From the NCBI GenBank assembly GCA_002163005.1, contig MAAF01000054.1, positions 50,784 to 114,783 of the forward strand: a stretch of DNA of 64,000 nt, given 5' to 3'. Under the pieces are notes generated by a model. It searched no databases. It worked only from the letters and a program-made list of their open reading frames with translations, and was not told the DNA's origin. This DNA is from Colwellia psychrerythraea (lineage in GTDB: Bacteria > Pseudomonadota > Gammaproteobacteria > Enterobacterales > Alteromonadaceae). Positions within the stretch are counted from its first letter, which is position 1. Each line of letters opens with the position of its first letter. Both the position numbers and the translations under genes were made by a program. This document shows positions 1 through 9,956 of the stretch, piece by piece.

Positions 1-84
1 TGGATTATTATGTTTGCCCAAAGAGAAATCCTGTAATATTTTTAGGTTATTGTATTAATAGGTATTTTCTCTGGAATAAAGCCA

Positions 85-122
85 CTCTTAAAATACGTAT
101 TCATATTCTAGTATTTTAAGAG
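85..122. repeat. 12-bp perfect inverted repeat
   Basis: Arms CTCTTAAAATAC (85-96) and its exact reverse complement (111-122) are separated by 14 bases. It is AT-rich and not followed by a T-run on the plus strand. It lies just before a clear terminator, in a stretch with no gene, so it may belong to the 3' region of a gene outside the window. Confidence 0.5.
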
Positions 123-157
123 TAGTGAAGATAACAGGTTAACTGTCCCCTCCTTTT

Positions 158-188
158 GCCGAGATTCATAATGAGTCTCGGCTTTTTT
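158..188 (+). terminator. Rho-independent terminator of an upstream, out-of-window transcript
   Basis: GCCGAGA (158-164) pairs with TCTCGGC (176-182) and is followed directly by six T residues. No gene in the window ends here, so it probably closes a transcript that begins before base 1. From here to 453 (about 265 bases) I see no gene, only the upstream region of the chemotaxis receptor. Confidence 0.75.
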
Positions 189-453
189 AGGAACTAATTA
201 TTGACCACATCAATGCATCATGACCTCGTGCTCTAAGATGAATTTTATGTAAAACCTTTCAAATTTTGTCGTAAAAAGAGTAATTGAGCCTTATGGCACC
301 TAACTCAGCTGTACCCAATATAAAGAGCACACTGTGATACATAAAATCCGCTTGATGACCTGCTTATATTTAGATTTTGCAAAACACTATGATGGACTTT
401 TGGGAATCGTGGTGGAAATAATCAACACCAAATAATTATGATGGAAGACCAGT

Positions 454-2442
454 ATGTATTTATCAAAAATTTCAAACCAAATTAAGATTGGAGCATTATT
501 ATTATTAACCGCTTCAGTATTAGTTATCTTCTTTGTGATGAACTCACAAGCACTTCCTAAGCTTGCTGCCGCATCCAAAAAACTTGCAATTGAACAAGTG
601 AACTCGAGAAGTAATGAGTTGAAGGTTGAACTTGGAGATATTGCCAGCTTAACTCAAAGTATGGCGCTGATTGCGCAAACATTAACGCTAGACAGTGAAG
701 AATTTCATAAAATATTTCCATCTTTGATTAATAAGTTTGGTCAAAAAAATATTGCTGGTGGTGGTATTTGGCCGGAACCTTATGCTTTTAATGCAGTACA
801 AGAGAAAAGCTCTTTTTTCTGGGGTAGAAACAGTACTGGTCAGCTATCTTTTTTAAATGATTATAACCAACCAAATAGTTCTAGCTACCATAACGAAGGA
901 TGGTATAAATCAGTAAAAAACTTACCCAATGGTATCTGTGCTTGGTCCGGTGCTTATCAAGATCCTGTTTCAAAAGCACAAATGGTCACCTGCTCGGTAG
1001 GTATTAATAGGAATAATAAGTTTTGGGGGGTTGCTACAGTTGATGTTTTACTATCTAACTTAGATACGTTTTCGCTTGAAGCCAGCCATCAAATTAATGG
1101 ACATCTATTTATTATGGACCAACTCGGTAAAATCGTAACCATGCCTACATTACGTGATTTTGATATGACAATGCAAAATATTAATACCTTGTCTGAAAAA
1201 GATAGCTCCCTACAAGCATTTGTAAATGTACTAACTGACAGTATTACCGATAACGATAATATGATTATTACGACTCTGGAAGAAGGTGTAATCAAAGACG
1301 ATGAAGCGACCATGATTTTAAAAAAAATGCATGGGATTAATTGGGCCATTGGCTTAGTACTACCTAATAAAGTCACATCTCAAACATCGAAAAGTATTAG
1401 CTGGTCACTTTATATTGTTTTTATACCAACACTTTTCATTTTACTTTTAATTGCCTATTGGTTCGCCCAACGGCTGTTAAATGGCATATCTGAAACGACA
1501 ATTCAAATTAATCGCTTAGCCGAAGGTGGCTTAGAAAAACTGTCTATTTCGAGTAATAATGAACTTGATAAACTTAGAAGTGCAGTTAATGAATATGGAG
1601 ATTCATTACAATCAATGTTTATGAAAATATTAAGGGTATCTAACGAAATGGCAGACAATTCAAATGAAATTAAAGATTTATCATCATTACTGAGCCAACG
1701 TTCTGATTTGCAAGCGGACCAAAACAATTTGCTTGCCTCGGCAATCACAGAAATGAGTTACAGTGCAGAAGGTGTAACGGAGAAAACCATTGCAACAGCC
1801 AAGACCGCTATTGGTGCGAAGGATAATGCTGAAGAAGGGCGTATTTTAGTAACTAATACTGCTGAAGCCATATCCCAGTTAACTTTTTTGATTCAAACTT
1901 CATCCAAAGTTATTGAACAATTAGACAATGATAGTCAGAAAGTAGTGGCCGTTCTTGAAGTGATCAAATCAATCTCAGAGCAAGCAAACTTATTAGCATT
2001 AAATGCAGCGATCGAAGCAGCAAGAGCTGGTGAACATGGGCGTGGCTTTGCTGTTGTTGCTCATGAAATGAGGACCTTGGCAGGAAGAACATCTGAATCT
2101 GTGAACGAAATTGGTACGATGACTTCAAACTTACAAGAAGCTTCACGAAATGCGGTCATAGCAATTAGAGAAGGGCTAACAACCTCAGAGCAAACATTAA
2201 TTAACGCACAACGAGCTTCGGATAAACTTGTTGTATTAACACAGTCGTTTCAAGATATATCAGATGAAATGAATGAAGTTGCAATAGCTTCTGAAGAGCA
2301 AAATAGTGTTACACAGGAGATAAGTAAATTAGTCGAAAAAACGAATAACCAAAGTAAACTTAATGCTGACAGCGCGTTACAATTAAAAGAACTAAGCAAC
2401 TCATCAGAGCTCTTATCTAAGGAACTCAGAGAGTTAACCTAA
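454..2442 (+). CDS. Methyl-accepting chemotaxis protein with periplasmic Cache-like sensor
   Basis: An inner-membrane chemoreceptor that should relay binding of an external ligand to CheA/CheW. Membrane segments lie at about residues 11-30 and 315-338 and bracket a periplasmic domain of about 280 residues that resembles a double Cache sensor. A HAMP-like linker follows, then a cytoplasmic signalling domain (about 400-660). The conserved hairpin tip is clear around 507-545, with the [21 protein letters not shown] and [15 protein letters not shown] motifs. The length (662 residues) is normal for the family. It stands alone, with no che genes nearby, and its ligand cannot be read from the sequence. 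Confidence 0.93.
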   Translation: MYLSKISNQIKIGALLLLTASVLVIFFVMNSQALPKLAAASKKLAIEQVNSRSNELKVELGDIASLTQSMALIAQTLTLDSEEFHKIFPSLINKFGQKNIAGGGIWPEPYAFNAVQEKSSFFWGRNSTGQLSFLNDYNQPNSSSYHNEGWYKSVKNLPNGICAWSGAYQDPVSKAQMVTCSVGINRNNKFWGVATVDVLLSNLDTFSLEASHQINGHLFIMDQLGKIVTMPTLRDFDMTMQNINTLSEKDSSLQAFVNVLTDSITDNDNMIITTLEEGVIKDDEATMILKKMHGINWAIGLVLPNKVTSQTSKSISWSLYIVFIPTLFILLLIAYWFAQRLLNGISETTIQINRLAEGGLEKLSISSNNELDKLRSAVNEYGDSLQSMFMKILRVSNEMADNSNEIKDLSSLLSQRSDLQADQNNLLASAITEMSYSAEGVTEKTIATAKTAIGAKDNAEEGRILVTNTAEAISQLTFLIQTSSKVIEQLDNDSQKVVAVLEVIKSISEQANLLALNAAIEAARAGEHGRGFAVVAHEMRTLAGRTSESVNEIGTMTSNLQEASRNAVIAIREGLTTSEQTLINAQRASDKLVVLTQSFQDISDEMNEVAIASEEQNSVTQEISKLVEKTNNQSKLNADSALQLKELSNSSELLSKELRELT

Positions 2443-2487
2443 CAAGCATAAAGTAGTAAAAATAGATTAGTGAACCACCAACAGTAC

Positions 2488-2521
2488 CTCCCCTAAAGAA
2501 TATAATTGATATTTAGGGGAG
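2488..2521. terminator. Possible terminator hairpin after the chemoreceptor gene
   Basis: CTCCCCTAAA (2488-2497) pairs perfectly with TTTAGGGGAG (2512-2521) over 10 bp with a 14-base loop. It lies 46 bases after the chemoreceptor stop. No strong T-run follows, so it could be a 3'-end stabilising hairpin or a weak terminator. Confidence 0.45.
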
Positions 2522-2610
2522 TATTCATAGTTAGTGTAGAAGTATATTAGTATTGAAAAGCACAGTCACCATAGTACTTCATCAACTAAAATAAAATTAA
2601 GGTTTGCATC

Positions 2611-3900
2611 CTAGTGCAGCTTTATTTTCGGCTTTACAGATCGACCAATTTTATGAGCTAATATCATTATAGTAGCTTTCATCCAACCATGAATAGCTAT
2701 CTGATGCATTCGGTACAATGATATATAGATTAGGCGAGCAATTCGACCTTCAATAAACATGCTGCCCTGAGTAAGATTACCCATCAAGCTTCCAACCGTA
2801 CTATACTTACTCAAATTAACCAATGAACCATGATCCTTGTAAATATAGTCACACAATGGCTTACCTTGTTCTGATAGCACAATATTTTTATATACCAAAC
2901 TAGCCATTTGATGTGCTGACTGCGCCCTTGGTGGGACCCAGGAACCATCAGGCTGCTCGCAAGCACAACAATCACCAATCACATAAATTTGATCATCAAT
3001 CTCGCTCTGCAGGGTTGGTTTAACAATAATCTGACCGCTCCGATTAGTCTCAAACAATGCTAATTTTTTAATAAAGTCAGGCGCTTTTATTCCTGCAGCC
3101 CATACTGTTATATCCGCTTGAATACGTATACCTTCGTTGGCAACTAATCCATATTCATCTGCACTTGTCACCCGTACATGCTCTTTAACTACCACACCCA
3201 GCTTAGTCAGTTCACGTTTGGCTGCCTTGGCGATTCTTTCAGGTAAAGCTGGTAAAATACGGGAGCCTGCCTCAATTAGATCTATCTTAATACGCTTGGC
3301 TGACATATCTGGCATACCGTAAACATTCAACAGATCAGCAACGCGATAAAGCTCTGCTGCTAATTCGACACCAGTCGCACCGCCGCCGACAATTGCTATT
3401 TGTAGCTTACAATCAGGCGACTGCTGATTTATACGCGTAAACTGGTTCAATAATGCGCTTTGAAAACGTTCAGCTTGTTGATGCGAGTCTAAAAAGTAAC
3501 TATTCTCAGCAACACCTGGCGTACCAAAATCATTACTCACACTCCCAACCGCCAGAATCAGGGTATCAAATGTCAGCTCTCTCTCAGGAAGAACTTCTTT
3601 ACCCTCATCATCAAAAAGTGCCTGCAATTTTATATGTTTAGATTTCTGTTCAAGGCCTATCATTGTACCCAATTGGAATTGATAATGATGCGCACTTGAG
3701 TGCGCACGATACACTACGCCATCAGTGCTTACATCAAGTGAACCCGTTGCTACTTCATGCAATAATGGTTTCCAAATATGAGTTCGGTTACGGTCAACCA
3801 AAATAACTTTCGCCAGCTTCTTTTTGCCGTACCTATGTCCTAGCTGTGTTGCTAATTCAAGTCCACCAGCCCCACCTCCAACAATAACAATGGTTTTCAT
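2611..3900 (-). CDS. ndh: Type II NADH:quinone oxidoreductase (NDH-2)
   Basis: A single-subunit, non-proton-pumping FAD enzyme that passes electrons from NADH to the quinone pool at the inner face of the membrane. Two Rossmann motifs are visible: IVGGGAGGLELATQLG near residue 5 for FAD and AIVGGGATGVELAAEL near residue 170 for NADH. The typical TVWAAGIKAP and YVIGDCC segments follow. The C-terminal stretch of about 50 residues is hydrophobic and basic, as expected for the membrane-attaching part. At 429 residues it matches Ndh in length. It appears monocistronic, with an IS982 remnant upstream. Confidence 0.93.
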   Translation of the reverse strand: MKTIVIVGGGAGGLELATQLGHRYGKKKLAKVILVDRNRTHIWKPLLHEVATGSLDVSTDGVVYRAHSSAHHYQFQLGTMIGLEQKSKHIKLQALFDDEGKEVLPERELTFDTLILAVGSVSNDFGTPGVAENSYFLDSHQQAERFQSALLNQFTRINQQSPDCKLQIAIVGGGATGVELAAELYRVADLLNVYGMPDMSAKRIKIDLIEAGSRILPALPERIAKAAKRELTKLGVVVKEHVRVTSADEYGLVANEGIRIQADITVWAAGIKAPDFIKKLALFETNRSGQIIVKPTLQSEIDDQIYVIGDCCACEQPDGSWVPPRAQSAHQMASLVYKNIVLSEQGKPLCDYIYKDHGSLVNLSKYSTVGSLMGNLTQGSMFIEGRIARLIYISLYRMHQIAIHGWMKATIMILAHKIGRSVKPKIKLH

Positions 3901-4046
3901 AGTAAATCCTCAAAATAAAGTCAGGTTAATGCTCGTATTCAAGCACTAACCTAACCAATTTTAAAAGCAGTGTTACTGCCTTATATTTCAAATTACGATC
4001 TAAAAAATAGTATCTCCTCCTAATAACTGAAATGGCTAACAATACT

Positions 4047-4265
4047 TGATCAAGAAATATGAAGGCTAAAGCGATGTCATTATGGGATAGAGCCATGCTT
4101 TCGAGAAGGTTCATCATTGAATCAATAAATGACCAACTAAAGAATATATCTCAAATAGAGCACTCTCGTCATCGTGGCCCTAATGGATTTATATTGAATT
4201 TACTTGCTGGATTAGTGGCTTATTGCCTGAAGGACAATAAGCCACACTTAATATTACTGATGTAG
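4047..4265 (+). pseudogene. IS982-family transposase, C-terminal remnant
   Basis: Only the C-terminal part of a DDE transposase remains, about 70 codons. It carries the diagnostic segments RRFIIESINDQLKNISQIEH and SRHRGPNGFILNLLAGLVAY, which match the IS982-family C-terminus with its catalytic Glu in FIIE. Upstream in the same frame there is a stop within the expected RRNMK region, and the N-terminal catalytic parts are absent. It is dead and was probably left by an old insertion between ndh and the porin gene. Confidence 0.8.
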
Positions 4266-4279
4266 AGCGTAGTTCAATG

Positions 4280-4309
4280 ATTATTTAACCCGATCTGAGG
4301 TTAAATAAT
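4280..4309. repeat. AT-rich hairpin downstream of porin gene
   Basis: ATTATTTAACC (4280-4290) and its exact complement (4299-4309) form an 11-bp stem with an 8-base loop. It sits between the IS982 remnant and the stop of the minus-strand porin gene. It may work as a weak terminator for the porin or be an element-end relic. Confidence 0.4.
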
Positions 4310-4343
4310 CATTTAGGCTTTTTTAAAATCTAGTAGGCTTAGG

Positions 4344-5033
4344 TTATAAATCAATATCTACAGCATAAGAAACGTAAAATTTAATGTCATTGCTATCCAC
4401 ACCATCGTCATAATCTGTTTTAGTTGCTCCTAAAGTGAAACCATCTTTACTGATTGATGCGCCAAAATCGATAGAATCGGTTGAGAAATCACCACTGTAG
4501 TCACCAATATGTAAAGCCACTTCAGCACCATTTTTTAGAGCGAATGAATAATCAAGGTTGGCGTATACAGAATCACCAAATTCAGCACCGTCTCCACCAG
4601 CTTCAGAGTCTGCTAAAACAGCAACACCAAAAGAAAAGCCACCAGTTGAGATGCTTGCGTAAATTTCAGAAAAATCATTTTCATCAGCAATAGAATCAGG
4701 AAATGCAAAATAAACATAACCTACGTCATAAGAAACGTTTTCGTTTATATCGCCACCAAAACCAAAGTAAAGGTCTAGTTCAGTTTTCATGTCACCCCAT
4801 GAAGCATTTGAAGCCCATGTGCCAACATAGAAGCCGGAGTCAGCAGCATAGTCAATACCACCTGAAATAGCGGCCGAACCACCAGTTTGTTCAAGGCCGC
4901 GCCATAAGTAATTAGAAGTGGCAGCAACATTTGCAGATAAGCCTTCTACTGCTAATGCTTGAGTAGAAACAAGTGCTGATTGAGTACCTGCCAGTAAGCA
5001 TAGAGTAACTAATGATTTTTTAAAGATATTCAT
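4344..5033 (-). CDS. TorF-family (Gcw_chp) outer-membrane porin-like protein
   Basis: A predicted outer-membrane beta-barrel. It has a Sec signal peptide (basic start, hydrophobic core, ALA cleavage region near residue 28). The mature protein opens with the family pattern ATSNYLWRGLEQTGGSAAISGGIDYA, written here in two parts as ATSNYLWRG and GGIDYAADSGFYVGTWASN, followed by alternating beta-strand-like segments to a terminal aromatic-poor strand. The annotated start is the ATG at 5033, because AAGG lies 8 bases upstream; a GTG nine bases earlier is less likely. It is a paralogue of the protein at 23310-24029. The substrate is unknown. Confidence 0.82.
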   Translation of the reverse strand: MNIFKKSLVTLCLLAGTQSALVSTQALAVEGLSANVAATSNYLWRGLEQTGGSAAISGGIDYAADSGFYVGTWASNASWGDMKTELDLYFGFGGDINENVSYDVGYVYFAFPDSIADENDFSEIYASISTGGFSFGVAVLADSEAGGDGAEFGDSVYANLDYSFALKNGAEVALHIGDYSGDFSTDSIDFGASISKDGFTLGATKTDYDDGVDSNDIKFYVSYAVDIDL

Positions 5034-5500
5034 TTTTTTCACCTTATTGTTTTATTTCTGTTTTATAATTTTTGTTTTTCTTAATGTGCACTAGTGTTTA
5101 ACCAAACGCATATTAAACCTGCGTACTTCAACGATGACGATATTACCAACGAGGGTGTATTTATATGTTGGTAAACTGCACTTTTCAACACGTATCAATT
5201 ATGATAATTAAACACTATTAGAAGTAGTAATTATGTAAATTTACTACTTCTCAGTACGTGCTTCCGGAAAACTAAAAGAGGTAAATTATTTGAGTATCCT
5301 TTTGTATTCATGTACAACTTAAAAAATCACTCTGGAACAAGCGGATTGTCCGATGGTATGGGAATTGTCACAAAACCTAAAATTACAACAATGCCTGACT
5401 TAAGATACTTCCAATTTCAGACATGCGCAAAGGTTCCAGAGACTCATTAGTTAACTAGTGATAGACTGCCGTTTAGTTAATTTTACTGATAGGAAAGTAT
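5034..5500. other. Divergent intergenic region, porin / LysR
   Basis: These 467 bases separate the minus-strand porin gene from the plus-strand LysR gene. They are AT-rich, with no open frame worth calling. Control signals for both genes are expected here because LysR proteins often act on a divergent neighbour, but I could not recognise a specific operator. Confidence 0.5.
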
Positions 5501-6460
5501 ATGGCTTCATTTTTCGAATTTGATCTTCGTGCTTTAAATATTTTTTCTCATGTTGCTAAAAGTGGCAACATGAGCCAGACAGCAGATCTACTCGGTATAA
5601 CTCAAAGCTCTATCTCACAAACTATTTCTAACTTAGAGGACTCGCTAGATACCAAACTATTGGATCGTTCCCTTCGCCCTATAGAGCTAACCACCGCAGG
5701 CCGTTTTCTTTATGACCGCAGCGAGTTGTTGCTTCAAGAAGCTAGGAAAACAAGCCTCGCAATCAAGCAAGCTGATTACTCACAGTTACGCCATATTAAT
5801 ATTTCAGTGGTAGATTCCATGGTAACTTCTGTTGGTCGAGCATTAGTAGATACTGTATCAAAGAGAGCAAAAGACTGGTCAATAAACACTGGACGATCCC
5901 ATCTTCATGGCTATTCATTACTCTCTCGAAATGCAGATATAATCATATCTGATGATGCCCTTGAAGATTCTGATAATTTATGCCGTTTCCGTATATTACG
6001 TGAACCTTTCATACTAGCTCTGCCCAATGATTACACAAATCAGGTAGGAGATTTAAGTAAATTACTCACAGAACTAGACTTCATTCGCTACTCCTCTAAC
6101 TCATTAATTGGACGCTCCATTGAGCGTCATCTCCGCTCTATGCATGTGGAACCCCCTGAGAGACTGCAACTCGACAATTCCTATGCTGTAGTTTCTGCTG
6201 TTTCAGCTGGTCTGGGTTGGACAGTTACTACACCTTTATGCCTATTCCAAAGTGGTATTAAACTACATCAGATTCAGATTCTTCCACTACCAGTAGAGCC
6301 CCTTTATCGTTCCATTACCTTAACTGCTCGTAAAGATGAACTGGGAGACCTTCCTAAGAAAATAGCCAGAGAAATCATAGCTACATTAGAAAATGAATTT
6401 CTTTCGGAGATGTCTGATAAAAAACCATGGCTTAAAAATTTGCTCACACTAGGTGACTAA
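5501..6460 (+). CDS. LysR-family transcriptional regulator
   Basis: The N-terminal winged helix-turn-helix is clear (residues about 5-65: LRALNIFSHVAKSGNMSQTA then LLGITQSSISQTISNLEDSL). It is followed by a periplasmic-binding-protein-like effector domain to residue 319, the usual length. The start at 5501 has an AGGAAAG ribosome-binding site. It is transcribed away from the TorF-like porin, which makes that gene a plausible target by the usual LysR arrangement. The inducer is unknown. Confidence 0.9.
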   Translation: MASFFEFDLRALNIFSHVAKSGNMSQTADLLGITQSSISQTISNLEDSLDTKLLDRSLRPIELTTAGRFLYDRSELLLQEARKTSLAIKQADYSQLRHINISVVDSMVTSVGRALVDTVSKRAKDWSINTGRSHLHGYSLLSRNADIIISDDALEDSDNLCRFRILREPFILALPNDYTNQVGDLSKLLTELDFIRYSSNSLIGRSIERHLRSMHVEPPERLQLDNSYAVVSAVSAGLGWTVTTPLCLFQSGIKLHQIQILPLPVEPLYRSITLTARKDELGDLPKKIAREIIATLENEFLSEMSDKKPWLKNLLTLGD

Positions 6461-6913
6461 ATTGGTTGTAGATTAGTTTTAAGCACTCCAAATATCTTCC
6501 AGATATTTAATTATACAGAGCTGACCATCAGTAAAATAAGCATGTAGACACTTATTGTTTAATATAATTAAGCGTAATATATGTCCCTCCACTCGGTAAA
6601 GTATCGTAGGTATAAGCTTTTCCAATACTATTATATTGCAAGATCTAATTGTATTTGCCGTCATCTTTTATATAAGTATTATAGCAATCAGTTATAGAAG
6701 GATGTCACTTGGTTGCTGATACTTTCCAGATGATAAACTGTTAACTTCTTGAACTTAAATTAAGTATCTTCCGAAATGTACTTTTTCCGAGGCTCCTGGT
6801 GAGCCTCGGCTTTTTATATTTTAATGGTTTAATCAAACTATGAAGTTTTTTGCTTAATATAAATAAAAATGGTTACAAAATAATAGGTAGCAGAAGAGAT
6901 AAAGGAGGCATAT
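6461..6913. other. Intergenic region with no recognised gene
   Basis: This stretch of 453 bases has a short minus-strand frame with no family features. A strong terminator lies at 6787-6815, well away from the LysR stop, so a short non-coding transcript ending there cannot be excluded. Confidence 0.4.
6787..6815 (+). terminator. Rho-independent terminator
   Basis: CCGAGGCTC (6787-6795) and GAGCCTCGG (6801-6809) form a perfect 9-bp stem with a 5-base loop. TTTTT follows one base later. It is 327 bases after the LysR stop, so it ends either a long 3' UTR or an unannotated short RNA. Confidence 0.8.
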
Positions 6914-7513
6914 ATGTCATTAACGTCAGCAAATAGTAGCAATGAAGCACGCCCGGTAAATTCTCCTGGTATCGGAGTTCAGCTAAAGTCGATCCGCATG
7001 AAGAACAAACTAACCCTCAGAGAAGCGGGTAATCTTACTCAATTGGCGCCTTCTACATTATCTAAAATTGAGAATGAACAAATATCTCCAACATTTACCG
7101 TGATACAAAAATTGGCAACCGGTTTGAATATCGAATTACCACAATTATTCTCTAAACCCAGAATAACTCTAACCTCTGGTCGCCGTGATATAACGATAAA
7201 AGATCAAGGTGAATATCATTTCACATCAACCTATGAGCATGAATTGCTTTCTACACAATTTAGTAATAAGAAAATGATTCCATACAAGAGCAAGGTTCAT
7301 GCTCGTAGCTTTGATGATTTTGGTGAATGGGTACGCCATAGTGGTGAAGAATACTTGTTGGTACTTGAAGGAGAAGTCCAATTACTTACTGAATATTATG
7401 AACCAGTGAACTTGGTAGAGGGTGATAGTGTATATTATGACGCCATGATGGGGCATGTGGTTATTTCTGTAAGTGAGAACGACGCGAAAATTCTCTGGAT
7501 GACTGCAAAGTAG
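6914..7513 (+). CDS. XRE-family regulator with C-terminal cupin sensor domain
   Basis: Residues about 20-80 form a helix-turn-helix of the Cro/C1 type (LKSIRMKNKLTLREAGNLTQ, then LAPSTLSKIENEQISPTF). Residues about 120-199 form a cupin barrel (HSGEEYLLVLEGEVQLLTEY, then EGDSVYYDAMMGHVV). Proteins of this build repress or activate amino-acid, polyamine or sugar genes in response to a small ligand in the cupin. The start is backed by AAAGGAGG seven bases upstream. It is monocistronic and no target can be inferred. Confidence 0.88.
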   Translation: MSLTSANSSNEARPVNSPGIGVQLKSIRMKNKLTLREAGNLTQLAPSTLSKIENEQISPTFTVIQKLATGLNIELPQLFSKPRITLTSGRRDITIKDQGEYHFTSTYEHELLSTQFSNKKMIPYKSKVHARSFDDFGEWVRHSGEEYLLVLEGEVQLLTEYYEPVNLVEGDSVYYDAMMGHVVISVSENDAKILWMTAK

Positions 7514-7708
7514 CTTCGGCATAATGCTAGTACTATCGTTTTAATGTAGGCTACGTATTACTAATATTTAAAATTTATCACCTATTTTAAAGTTTAACTT
7601 GATCTCAGGCTCAGGGCGTGAAGTGCCATAGCAGCTAGAAGGATATGACAGCAATACGATCAGAAAACTGACCTTCAATTTCTTAAAAAAATTATTTTGA
7701 ATTCTAAC

Positions 7709-9037
7709 TCAGTCAATGACCGCTTTAGGTAAGGTCACATTAAATTGGGCGCCTTGTAACTCAGGTGAGTTTTCAATAATAATCTCGCCATGGTGCCACT
7801 CAACAATACGCTTAACGATAGCAAGGCCCATTCCGTAACCTTTAACTTTTTTCTCAGTACTTTGTCCGCGAATAAAAGGTTTAAGCATTTTTTCCCTCTG
7901 CTCTGTAGGGATCCCAGGTCCATTGTCAGCAACAGTTACAACAATATCATTACCTTGCGCTATTATTTTCACCGCAATTTCCCCCTGACAATACTGATGA
8001 GCGTTTTGTAATAAATTACTCATCAAAATCATCAAATAAGAGAGATCGCCATCAACGAATACCGCTTGCTTTGGTGTATGATAAGTTAATTGAACATCAT
8101 CCTGACTTTTGTTTTTAATGCAGGTCGCCGTCAGTGCTGCAAAATCAACTGGTGCTTTGTTTATAGTAATTAAGGTTTGGTCTAAACGCGCGTAACTCAG
8201 TAAGCTTTCTACCAAATCAACCATTTCATCAACGTTATCACTAATGCGCTGCTCAAAACGTTTTCTCAAAACAGGATCGTCTTCTTCTTGGATGGTATCA
8301 ATGCCAAAACGGATACGTGCAAGCGGTGTCCGTAAGTCATGAGAAACGGCACTACTGAGCAGTTTTATATCAGTAACTAAATCATCTATACGCTGTGCCA
8401 TGCGATTAAACTCTAGTTCTAAATCTCGGATATACGAAATAGAACCAACATCAATACGTTGGTTTAAATTACCTTCACCAAATGATTTGGCCGTTTGACG
8501 TAAAGTCATTAACCTTCTCATTAGCGGGTAAAGCCAAAGTAACATTAATAACAATACCGCTAGGTAAAATAGACTTGTCAGTAAAATGGGTAAAAATGAA
8601 TTGTTTTGATTAACCGCTACAGGAAGTGTTGTTAACACCAAAAGTTCATCTGTAGCTGGCAGATAAAAATGCATGACGATACTATCATCGGTTTCAAGTA
8701 ATAACGGCTGCCCTGCAACTAAATCGGCAAGTAAAGCCTGTGGAATAGGAAAGTTAGTTAATGGTTTTAAACTTAACGACAACGATCCCTCATTCGGCCA
8801 CTGCTTAATAAATTCTTGGCGATTATCAATGCCAGCAAGTGCGATTGATAAGTGAGTACCTACTTGCTCTAAAGCATCGATAACACTTTGTTGACCATTA
8901 GTTTCTTGACGTGATTGAGCTGAGTTTTTCTCAATATCTTGATTAAGAAATTGATTATAAATACCATCAAACATCCAGCCTAAACCGATGGTTGCAATAA
9001 GCACTACAGCAACTAATGAGAGTGTCAGGTTGCGCAT
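7709..9037 (-). CDS. Sensor histidine kinase (HAMP domain)
   Basis: An inner-membrane kinase with membrane segments at about residues 5-25 and 150-172 around a small periplasmic sensor. A HAMP domain follows to about 225. The H-box has the phosphoacceptor His233 in SSAVSHDLRTPLARIRFG. The ATP-binding domain has ADNGPGIP and a G-rich GYGMGLAIVKRIVEWHHG lid. It is transcribed after the response regulator gene at 9163-9909 with a 125-base gap, and forms a two-component pair with it. The MipA/DUF3019 genes upstream on the same strand are likely targets. The stimulus is unknown. Confidence 0.9.
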   Translation of the reverse strand: MRNLTLSLVAVVLIATIGLGWMFDGIYNQFLNQDIEKNSAQSRQETNGQQSVIDALEQVGTHLSIALAGIDNRQEFIKQWPNEGSLSLSLKPLTNFPIPQALLADLVAGQPLLLETDDSIVMHFYLPATDELLVLTTLPVAVNQNNSFLPILLTSLFYLAVLLLMLLWLYPLMRRLMTLRQTAKSFGEGNLNQRIDVGSISYIRDLELEFNRMAQRIDDLVTDIKLLSSAVSHDLRTPLARIRFGIDTIQEEDDPVLRKRFEQRISDNVDEMVDLVESLLSYARLDQTLITINKAPVDFAALTATCIKNKSQDDVQLTYHTPKQAVFVDGDLSYLMILMSNLLQNAHQYCQGEIAVKIIAQGNDIVVTVADNGPGIPTEQREKMLKPFIRGQSTEKKVKGYGMGLAIVKRIVEWHHGEIIIENSPELQGAQFNVTLPKAVID

Positions 9038-9162
9038 GAGTTAACCTACTTTATGTTAAGGAGCTAGCCTTAAAGGAGCTAGATTTAAAGGCTCAAGGTT
9101 TAAAAAAATAACAAGGTTCGAAATAAACGTTTGTGAGTAGTAAAGAAGTAATGGCAACGTGG

Positions 9163-9909
9163 TTACCAAACATCATTAGCAAATAAATAACCTTTGCCCC
9201 AAATCGTTTTAATACGAAAAGGCTCTGATGAATCATCTTTCAGTTTTTTACGTAACCTTGAAATGCGTAAATCAATTGAGCGGTCAAAACCATCATAATC
9301 AAATCCACGAAAATGACTGACAAGCTCTTTACGCGAAACTACCTGCCCTGCTTTTGTGGCAAGAAACCATAAAACATCAAATTCATTAGAGGAGACTTTG
9401 ATCGACTCGCCGTCAAGGGTAACGCTTCGGGCTTGTTCGCTAATCACCAAGCCGCTAAACTTTAATATGCCCTTGGATTCAAGTTCATCATCCGTTAACT
9501 GATGAGTACTGGCTTTATTTGCTGTACGAGATTTATCTTCTCGGCGAAGTAATCCTCGAATGCGAGCTAGTAATACTCTTGCTCTAACGGGTTTAGTAAT
9601 ATAATCATCAGCTCCCATTTCAAGTCCAAGCACTTCATCAATTTCTTCATCACGTGCTGTGATCATAATAATAGGGTTATCAAAGGTAGCTCGCACTGTT
9701 TTACAAACGTCGAGCCCATCCATTCCTGGTAGCATGCCATCAAGTAAGACCATATCAGGATTGAGTGATTGGATCAGATCAACCGCGTCATCCCCTCGAT
9801 GACAAGTGGTGACCTTAAACTCACGCCCTATTAAGTAATCAGCTATCCACTCAGCGAGATCAACATCATCTTCTACCAATAAAATATGCGGCCCCGCTTG
9901 TGCTGTCAT
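9163..9909 (-). CDS. OmpR-family response regulator
   Basis: Partner of the kinase at 7709-9037. The receiver domain (residues about 9-120) has the acidic pair EDD, the phosphoacceptor Asp57 in VLLDGMLPGMDG, and the conserved Lys in KPVRARVLLARI. The winged-helix DNA-binding domain (about 150-248) shows SSNEFDVLWFLATKAGQVVS and RSIDLRISRLRKKLKDD. It lies 47 bases after the DUF3019 gene on the same strand, so the four genes probably form one operon that controls itself. Confidence 0.92.
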   Translation of the reverse strand: MTAQAGPHILLVEDDVDLAEWIADYLIGREFKVTTCHRGDDAVDLIQSLNPDMVLLDGMLPGMDGLDVCKTVRATFDNPIIMITARDEEIDEVLGLEMGADDYITKPVRARVLLARIRGLLRREDKSRTANKASTHQLTDDELESKGILKFSGLVISEQARSVTLDGESIKVSSNEFDVLWFLATKAGQVVSRKELVSHFRGFDYDGFDRSIDLRISRLRKKLKDDSSEPFRIKTIWGKGYLFANDVW

Positions 9910-9956
9910 TAACTCATTCCTCTACTCAATGTCTTCATTATGATTAAAAGGCACAA

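Noticed and set aside
3926..4117. 63-codon minus-strand frame
   Set aside because: It runs across the IS982 remnant on the opposite strand and looks like a shadow.
6479..6664. 61-codon minus-strand frame
   Set aside because: No ribosome-binding site, no recognisable domain and no neighbour support.
9055..9110. Tandem repeat (AAGGAGCTAG-like, about three imperfect units) between the response regulator and kinase genes
   Set aside because: It is short and imperfect, and the AAGGAG parts may simply reflect purine-rich sequence; not enough to call a functional element.
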